A DNA stretch of 64,000 nucleotides, taken from Micromonospora alfalfae. Its GTDB lineage: Bacteria > Actinomycetota > Actinomycetes > Mycobacteriales > Micromonosporaceae. This document shows positions 59,450-64,000 of this stretch, in pieces. Every line of letters begins with the position of its first letter. Position 1 is the stretch's first letter. A model generated the notes under the pieces. That model did no database searches, was not told the DNA's origin, and saw only the letters and a program-made list of their open reading frames with translations. The DNA lies in contig NZ_JAKKFH010000034.1 in assembly GCF_022230925.1 (NCBI RefSeq), positions 62,001-126,000 on the forward strand. The letters are read 5' to 3'. The translations under genes and the position numbers were made by a program.

Positions 59450-60139
59450 TCAAGCTCTACCGGGTAGATACGGGGACGGTGCGCCGTACACGAGCTCGGG
59501 CGGAGTCCACTCGGTCAGGTCGTGTAGCACGACATCTTCCGCGAGCAGGTGACCCGCACTCGCCGGCCAGGCTATCGCATGGAGCCACATTCCCCGAGCT
59601 TCGCCGGCGTACGCGCTTCGATCCGTTGGTGAATTCACCAACCACAGTGGAGTGGGGTGCCCGCCGACCTTGATTTTCGCCTGTCCGACGTGGTCAGGGT
59701 GACCCGATCCCGGGTCGGTCAACGCGTCCACCAACTCCGGTCCCGGATCCGGGCCGGTCAGACCGGCGAGCCGGGTGCCCAGGCCGACACCGGGTTCCTC
59801 GGCCACGAAGACCAGATCGGCTGGACCACCACCGAGGGGCGCGGGACCCGCGCAGGCCACCACAGTCGCCCGCACGCCCGTGCGGTCGTCCCCGGCGTAC
59901 GCCACGCCGGTGAGTGTCCAACCGGGTGGCAGCGGCCACGGGCACCACAACGGTGTCACCGGTGGATCGCCGGTCGCGGTGATCCGTTCCACCACGCTCG
60001 CCACGATGTCCGCTCCGATGTGCTCGGGCACGTGCAACGGCGGCACCGGGCCACAGCGCACACACCTCGAGTCGGTGTTCATCAGATCCGGCGCCCGTAC
60101 CGGGCCCCCGCATCTCGGACAACTCACCGCGACACTCAC
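59450..60139 (-). CDS. DUF6758-family protein
   Basis: The 229-residue protein has an N-terminal zinc-ribbon-like segment ('SCPRCGGPVRAPDLM' then 'SRCVRCGPV'), followed by the conserved core of DUF6758: 'PWPLPPGWTLTGVAYAGDDR', 'VVACAGPAPLGGGPADLVFV', 'EEPGVGLGTRLAGLTGPDPG' and 'YAGEARGMWLHAIAWPASAG'. It is widespread in Streptomyces and relatives; function unknown. The GTG at 60139 has GGTGGGG upstream, and the frame further upstream is a shadow. It sits between the SpoU methyltransferase and the PH-domain operon. Confidence 0.85.
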   Translation of the reverse strand: MSVAVSCPRCGGPVRAPDLMNTDSRCVRCGPVPPLHVPEHIGADIVASVVERITATGDPPVTPLWCPWPLPPGWTLTGVAYAGDDRTGVRATVVACAGPAPLGGGPADLVFVAEEPGVGLGTRLAGLTGPDPGPELVDALTDPGSGHPDHVGQAKIKVGGHPTPLWLVNSPTDRSAYAGEARGMWLHAIAWPASAGHLLAEDVVLHDLTEWTPPELVYGAPSPYLPGRA

Positions 60140-60206
60140 ATCCCCACCGTCTCCCCGGACCGGCGGCACGTCAAGCCGGAACGTCCGATTCGGCACCGTA
60201 CGTGGG

Positions 60207-60836
60207 TCAGTCCGGCGGCGTACCGGCGTGCGCGCGGATCCAGGCGTGCATGGCGATTCCGCTGGCCACGCCCGCGTTGATCGACCTCGTCGAGCCGTAC
60301 TGGGCGATGGAGTAGAGCTGGTCGCAGGCGGCACGGGCCGGCGCGGAGAGGCCGGGGCCCTCCTGGCCGAACAGCAGCACACATTCCCGCGGCAGGGTGC
60401 CGGTCTCCAGCGGACGCGACCCGGGCAGGTTGTCGATGCCGAACACCGGCAACTGCCGCTCGACCGCCCAGGCGACGAACTCCTCGATCGTCTCGTGGTG
60501 CCGTACGTGCTGGTACCGATCTGTCACCATCGCGCCGCGCCGGTTCCACCGTCGCCGTCCGACGATGTGCACCTCGGCGGCGTTGAACGCGTTGGCGTTG
60601 CGCACCACAGTGCCGATGTTGAAGTCGTGCTGCCAGTTCTCGATCGCGACGTGGAAGCCGTGCCGGTGCCGGTCCAGGTCGGCGACGATCGCCTCGTGCC
60701 GCCAGTAGCGGTAGCGGTCGACGACGTTGCGCCGGTCCCCCTCCGCCAACAGCTGCGGGTCGTAACGGCTGTCGTCGGGTGGGTCCCCCGGCCAGGGGCC
60801 CACGCCCACCTCAAGCTGGTCGTCGGTCACGGTCAT
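60207..60836 (-). CDS. TrmH/SpoU-family RNA methyltransferase
   Basis: The 209-residue SAM-dependent 2'-O-methyltransferase of the SPOUT class shows the three family motifs: 'HDFNIGTVVRNANAFNAAEV' (motif 1, about 68-87), 'VLLFGQEGPGLS' (motif 2, about 150) and 'SIAQYGSTRSINAGVASGIA' (motif 3, about 172-191), which form the knotted cofactor site. It may modify a tRNA or rRNA ribose; the target cannot be told from sequence. The start is an ATG at 60836 with no clear ribosome-binding site. Confidence 0.93.
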   Translation of the reverse strand: MTVTDDQLEVGVGPWPGDPPDDSRYDPQLLAEGDRRNVVDRYRYWRHEAIVADLDRHRHGFHVAIENWQHDFNIGTVVRNANAFNAAEVHIVGRRRWNRRGAMVTDRYQHVRHHETIEEFVAWAVERQLPVFGIDNLPGSRPLETGTLPRECVLLFGQEGPGLSAPARAACDQLYSIAQYGSTRSINAGVASGIAMHAWIRAHAGTPPD

Positions 60837-60881
60837 CAGAGGGTACGGACCGCGTCGGCGCCCGTCGCGGAGACCTGCCGG

Positions 60882-61397
60882 TCAGCCCAGGTCGAGGGCG
60901 GCACCGAGCCGGTCCAGGAAGCGCCGGTCCGCCGGGCTGGCCGGTGGGTCCACGCGACGCGCGCCGGTGCCGGGCACCGCGCGACAGACCCGGGCCGCCA
61001 CCGACTGCACCCACTGGCGGTACGCGGCCGAGTCGGCGGGGTCGGCCCGCCGCCGGAGGACCCGGCTCGCTGCACGGCAGGCGGCCAGCAGGTCCACCAG
61101 GTCGGTGAGCCGCTCGGCGGGTTGCGGGGTGCCGTCGTGGCGGGCGTAGATCGTGGCGACCACAGCGCGGACCAGATCACTGTCGGAGGCTCGGCCCGCG
61201 GCCACGGCATCAAGGCCGGCCAGGCCGGCCATCACTCCACGCTCCGTCCGGCCAGGACCGGGCGCTGCGGCGGCCACGAGAACCCGACCGGGCAGGCCGG
61301 TGAGCAGATCCCACTCGGCGCCGGAGTAGACGGCGGTGGTCAAGGGTGCGGCTCGGCGGCCGGCAGAGGACGGCTCTCCCGCTACGGAGTGGCTCAT
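60882..61397 (-). CDS. Hypothetical protein
   Basis: The 171-residue cytosolic, mostly helical protein has no recognisable domain. Segments such as 'VYSGAEWDLLTGLPGRVLVAA', split here, and 'DLLAACRAASRVLRRRADPA' suggest a helical bundle. The ATG at 61397 has GGAGG eight bases upstream, which decides the start over 61418. It is followed by the SpoU gene on the same strand with a 45-base gap. Confidence 0.75.
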   Translation of the reverse strand: MSHSVAGEPSSAGRRAAPLTTAVYSGAEWDLLTGLPGRVLVAAAAPGPGRTERGVMAGLAGLDAVAAGRASDSDLVRAVVATIYARHDGTPQPAERLTDLVDLLAACRAASRVLRRRADPADSAAYRQWVQSVAARVCRAVPGTGARRVDPPASPADRRFLDRLGAALDLG

Positions 61398-61510
61398 CGG
61401 AACCTCCGGCGTCAGCATATGCCCCGCGACGGGAACAGGGCCCCTTCCCCAGCAGACCCGCTGTGGGGAGGGAGCCCGGTGTTCGTCGACGGTCGAGCCC
61501 GCCGCGACCG

Positions 61511-62026
61511 TCAGCGCGGCTCGGGGAAGCTGGGCCGCTCCGGATCCACGCCGTCGGGCACCGCAGCGGCCGCGTACTCCCGCTTGGGGACCATGACCTT
61601 GCGTCGGAAGACGCAGACCATCGTGCCGTCCTGGTTGTAGCCGCGGGTCTCCACCGACACCACGCCCCGGTCGGGTTTCGAGCCGGACTCACGCTTGTCC
61701 AGCACCGTGGTCTCGCCGTAGATGGTGTCGCCGTGGAAGGTCGGCGCGACGTGCCGCAGCGACTCGACCTCCAGGTTGGCGATCGCCTTGCCACTCACAT
61801 CGGGCACCGACATGCCGAGCAGCAGTGAGTAGATGTAGTTGCCGACCACGACGTTGCGCTTGAACTGGCTGGCCGTCGCGGCGTAGTGCGCGTCCATGTG
61901 CAGCGGGTGGTGGTTCATGGTGAGCAGGCAGAAGAGGTGGTCGTCGTACTCGGTGACGGTCTTGCCCGGCCAGTGCCGGTAGACCGCGCCGACCTCGAAC
62001 TCCTCGTAGTAGCGACCGAACTGCAT
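61511..62026 (-). CDS. MaoC-family (hot-dog fold) dehydratase
   Basis: The 171-residue protein matches MaoC-like hydratases: 'RYYEEFEVGAVYRHWPGKTV' (start), the hydratase motif region 'DDHLFCLLTMNHHPLHMDAH' with the catalytic Asp and His (about 24-43), and 'VEVSL..VAPTFHGDTIYGET' (about 90-110). It may act on an enoyl-CoA or a mesaconyl-type acid; 'NHHPLHMDAHYA' is close to mesaconyl-CoA hydratase-like sequences. The ATG at 62026 has AAGGGA upstream. Confidence 0.9.
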   Translation of the reverse strand: MQFGRYYEEFEVGAVYRHWPGKTVTEYDDHLFCLLTMNHHPLHMDAHYAATASQFKRNVVVGNYIYSLLLGMSVPDVSGKAIANLEVESLRHVAPTFHGDTIYGETTVLDKRESGSKPDRGVVSVETRGYNQDGTMVCVFRRKVMVPKREYAAAAVPDGVDPERPSFPEPR

Positions 62027-62575
62027 GCTGGTCCCTTCGACGGGCGGCGATGGAGTTCGGCACAGCATGCCTTACCGATGGTTAAGGCGACCGGCGGGGC
62101 GCGGCGGCGGCGGAAATGTCACACCGGTCACTCTGCCTGGGGGGAGACGCAATGAGCGGCGGGGCCCTCCCCGGCACCCGCCGCCCACGCTCTGATGTGA
62201 GGAATTCTGCCCTACGCCTGCGTAGGTTCAACAGAGATCGCGGTCACATTTATCTTTTTGTAACACTACTGTACGTGACGAAGCGGAGGTTGATCAGCGA
62301 TCTCCGCAGGCCGGATACCTCCTCGTCAAGGCCCAAGTTACCGATTCGTAGAGCTCAATCGCGTGGATCTCCCTGGAAACGCTCCCATTACCGCAGGTCA
62401 CGCAAGTGCGTCATGCACTTGCGTTCCGCAGGTCGGGTGTGAACAGATGCCTGTCGATGGTCCCCGGTGCCCCCCGGCAGCCCCGTGCACGTTTCGTGCC
62501 CCACCACCCGGGAATTCGATACGGTCAGCCCTGGTTCTACGGGACGTAGATAAACCGCGGTGATCGGAGAGTGCA
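62027..62575. other. 549-base gap before thioredoxin, AT-rich and regulatory-looking
   Basis: No gene I can support lies here. The segment 62205-62420 is much less GC-rich than the surrounding sequence, with TTTATCTTTTTGTAACACTA near 62250. A 96-codon frame starts at 62152 behind GGGGGAG, but after 14 codons it loses third-position GC bias and includes rare TTA codons, so it is probably not coding. A clean dyad sits at 62400-62424. Confidence 0.6.
62400..62424. promoter_or_regulatory. Operator-like dyad upstream of thioredoxin
   Basis: ACGCAAGTGC (62400-62409) and GCACTTGCGT (62415-62424) are perfect complements around GTCAT. The dyad is flanked by a direct repeat of CCGCAGGTC. It lies about 150 bases before the thioredoxin start. 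No regulator is known to me for this sequence. Confidence 0.5.
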
Positions 62576-62938
62576 ATGGCAACCGTTGAGCTGACCTCGA
62601 CCAACTTCGACGAGGTGACCGGCAACGACGGCATCGTCCTGGTCGACTTCTGGGCCGACTGGTGTGGTCCGTGCAAGCGGTTCGCCCCGGTCTACGAGCG
62701 CTCCTCGGAGAAGCACCAGAACATCGTCTTCGGCAAGGTCGACACGGAGGCTCAGCAGGAGCTGGGCGCCAAGTTCGACATTCGCTCGATCCCGACGATC
62801 ATGGCGATCCGCGACGGCGTCATCGTCTTCGCCCAGCCGGGCGCCCTTCCCGAGTCCGCGCTGGAGAACCTGATCGAGCAGGTCGAGGCGCTGGACATGG
62901 ACGACGTCCGCAAGCAGCTGGCCGAGCACAACCACTGA
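62576..62938 (+). CDS. trxA: Thioredoxin
   Basis: The 120-residue protein has the full thioredoxin fold with active site 'DFWADWCGPCKRFAP' (about residues 24-38) and the cis-proline loop 'IRSIPTIMAIRDG'. It reduces protein disulfides with electrons from thioredoxin reductase. The C-terminus is about ten residues longer than in E. coli Trx and ends 'RKQLAEHNH'. The ATG at 62576 has GGAGAG upstream. It is transcribed alone, with a hairpin after the stop and a long regulatory-looking gap before it. No thioredoxin reductase lies in the window. Confidence 0.96.
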   Translation: MATVELTSTNFDEVTGNDGIVLVDFWADWCGPCKRFAPVYERSSEKHQNIVFGKVDTEAQQELGAKFDIRSIPTIMAIRDGVIVFAQPGALPESALENLIEQVEALDMDDVRKQLAEHNH

Positions 62939-62960
62939 GTCGTCCCCACGACGACACGCG

Positions 62961-62987
62961 AGGCCGGGCCCGATGCGGGCCCGGCCT
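62961..62987 (+). terminator. Hairpin downstream of thioredoxin
   Basis: A 12-bp stem (62961-62972 with 62976-62987) starts 22 bases after the stop. Confidence 0.75.
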
Positions 62988-63092
62988 TCGTCGTACCCCC
63001 GCCAACTCCCGCATGATCACCTGCCTGGTCAGGCCGAACTGGCCGTCGGAGGGACCCGAGGGCGTCGGTACATCCCGTATCGTCACGACCCG

Positions 63093-63533
63093 ATGGAGAA
63101 CCTGACCACCCGCGGGCGCGTGACCCGGCTGGGCGCTACCGCACTGGGCCTCGCCCTGCTCGTCGTCGGCACCTTCTGGGGCGGCGACGACGACTTCCCG
63201 TTCGGCCCGTTCCGGATGTACTCCACCTCCAACCCGCCGAACGCACCTGCGCCCGACACCCGCGTCGAGGGGGTGAACAGCTCCGGGGCGGTGATCGACC
63301 TCGACCAGAACGCGACAGGCATCCGGCGCGCCGAGATCGAGGGTCAGCAGGCCCGATACGCCGCCGACCCGACGCTGCTCACCGAGGTCGCCGACGCGTA
63401 CGCCGAACGCCACCCGGACGCCCCCGCGCTGGTGGAGGTCCGCATCGTCATCCGCTGGCACGGGATCCGCGCCGGCCGACCGACCGGCAGCCACACCGAC
63501 CAGACCGTCGTCCGCTGGCAGGCCACCCGATGA
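63093..63533 (+). CDS. Single-span membrane protein paired with an HTTM-like protein
   Basis: The 146-residue protein has one N-terminal membrane helix ('LGATALGLALLVVGTFWGG') and a domain of about 100 residues outside, rich in charged strands ('FPFGPFRMYSTSNPPNAPAP', 'ALVEVRIVIRWHGIRAGRP'). The ATG at 63093 is chosen because upstream codons are shadow. Its stop overlaps the next gene (ATGA), so the two are co-translated. In other actinomycetes such a protein precedes an HTTM or DoxX-like membrane protein; function unknown. Confidence 0.75.
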   Translation: MENLTTRGRVTRLGATALGLALLVVGTFWGGDDDFPFGPFRMYSTSNPPNAPAPDTRVEGVNSSGAVIDLDQNATGIRRAEIEGQQARYAADPTLLTEVADAYAERHPDAPALVEVRIVIRWHGIRAGRPTGSHTDQTVVRWQATR

Positions 63534-64000
63534 CCCGCTGGCTGACCGAGGCCGTACCCCGGGGGCGGGTGGCCGCCTTCCGCACCGTGGTCTACCTGTT
63601 CGTCGCCGCCGATCTGGTGATCTTCACCCCCTGGGTACGCACCCGGGTCAGCGTGCCCGGCGACCTCTACCAGCCACTCCTGATCGGCCGCCTGCTCCCA
63701 CTGCCGACGCCAACCGAGACGCTGGTGACGGTGATCTTCTGGGCGTTGCTGCTGCTCGCACTCCTCGCCGCCACCGGACGAGCGCCCCGGCTGCTCGGCT
63801 GGGCGGTGTGCGCGCTCTACCTGGAGTGGATGATCATCGCGATGAGCTACGGGAAGGTCGACCACGACCGGTTCGGGCTGCTCGTCGCACTGGCAGTGCT
63901 GCCCACCGCCGGTCGCGCCCGACACGGCGACACCACCCGCACCGAGGCCGGTGGCTGGGCGCTGCGCGTCACCCAGATCGCGGTGATCTGCACGTACTTC
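63530..64000 (+). CDS. Multi-span membrane protein, HTTM/DoxX-like (partial)
   Basis: The gene begins at ATG 63530, inside the stop of the previous gene, and runs off the right edge with 157 codons visible. It has at least four membrane helices ('AAFRTVVYLFVAADLVIF', 'TLVTVIFWALLLLALLAAT', 'LLGWAVCALYLEWMIIAMS', 'ALRVTQIAVICTYF'). The layout and 'DLYQPLLIGRLLPLPTPTE' resemble the N-terminal half of HTTM-type (vitamin K-dependent carboxylase-like) membrane proteins; a DoxX-like identity is also possible. The catalytic loops of the former would lie beyond the window. Confidence 0.65.
   Translation, partial: MTRWLTEAVPRGRVAAFRTVVYLFVAADLVIFTPWVRTRVSVPGDLYQPLLIGRLLPLPTPTETLVTVIFWALLLLALLAATGRAPRLLGWAVCALYLEWMIIAMSYGKVDHDRFGLLVALAVLPTAGRARHGDTTRTEAGGWALRVTQIAVICTYF

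Noticed and set aside
62152..62442. A 96-codon frame behind a strong GGGGGAG site
   Set aside because: After about 14 codons it shows no third-position GC bias and contains TTA, AGA and CTA codons rare in this genome; kept only as part of the regulatory gap.

Overview
The window is 64 kb of chromosome from a high-GC actinomycete. It is almost fully coding, with many GTG starts, strong third-position GC bias and frequent ATGA/TGATG/GTGA gene overlaps. The gene set and order point to the Micromonosporaceae, most likely Micromonospora: the SepX/GlpR-RimJ-Glp-GalU-5-FCL-FmdB block, the IspE-RsmA-TatD-MetG block, a DUF6758 gene, a SigE-family sigma factor with a coupled membrane partner, and short intergenic palindromes. 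The genus call is an inference from content; no species can be named. I see no phage, insertion sequence, CRISPR array, conjugative module or biosynthetic cluster.

Layout. 1-5.7 kb: the end of a GH13 glucosidase, a VOC protein, a YihY membrane protein coupled to a GntR regulator, a 2'-5' RNA ligase-like protein behind trpS, and a CorC-type CBS protein with a repeat-expanded tail. 5.9-8.1 kb: galE-galK. 8.1-8.4 kb: two strong intergenic palindromes. 8.4-11.5 kb: cysQ-cysD-cysN (sulfate activation). 11.6-16.1 kb: pth, ribosomal protein L25, prs, glmU and tRNA-Gln(TTG). 16.3-18.3 kb: acyl-CoA desaturase with an operator-like tandem motif, then a TetR regulator. 18.3-19.4 kb: two tandem DUF4383 membrane proteins around a perfect 24-bp inverted repeat. 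19.5-30.6 kb: ABC-F ATPase, ispE, rsmA, tatD, an unknown gene, a large secreted repeat protein, metG. 30.7-34.5 kb: a proline-rich membrane protein, and divergent rsmI/pmt. 34.8-41.3 kb: surface and secreted proteins (VWA plus anchored partner, DUF4352, HAF-repeat), an Sfp-type phosphopantetheinyl transferase and a Gfo/Idh/MocA oxidoreductase. 42.2-50.1 kb: tRNA-Ala(CGC), SepX/GlpR, RimJ-like GNAT, Glp/MoeA, GalU, a GGDEF protein, and divergently 5-FCL and an FmdB/Ruc-type protein. 50.4-56.1 kb: small membrane proteins, Fur, MpaB-like oxygenase, an Fe-S PD-(D/E)XK nuclease, MarC, a PHP phosphoesterase. 56.2-62.0 kb: SigE-family sigma factor with coupled membrane propeller-like protein, PH-domain protein with a 52-residue membrane protein, DUF6758, a SpoU methyltransferase, a MaoC dehydratase. 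62.6-64.0 kb: thioredoxin and a two-gene membrane unit cut by the window end.

How the genes connect. GalE/GalK/GalU/GlmU make the nucleotide sugars (UDP-Glc, UDP-Gal, UDP-GlcNAc) that feed the envelope. Prs supplies PRPP. CysD/N/Q form and clear activated sulfate. The desaturase and TetR pair probably form a lipid-homeostasis unit. The SepX/Glp pair is a cell-division module known from Streptomyces and Corynebacterium. Many genes begin directly behind a TANNNT -10 hexamer with 6-8 bases before the start codon, so a sizeable fraction is probably transcribed as leaderless mRNA.

The most distinctive unexplained elements are the 75-bp palindromic repeat found twice, the desaturase operator array, the 966-residue secreted repeat protein sitting where mycobacteria carry rpfB, the 24-bp coding tandem repeat in the CorC-like protein, and the long regulatory-looking gap before thioredoxin.
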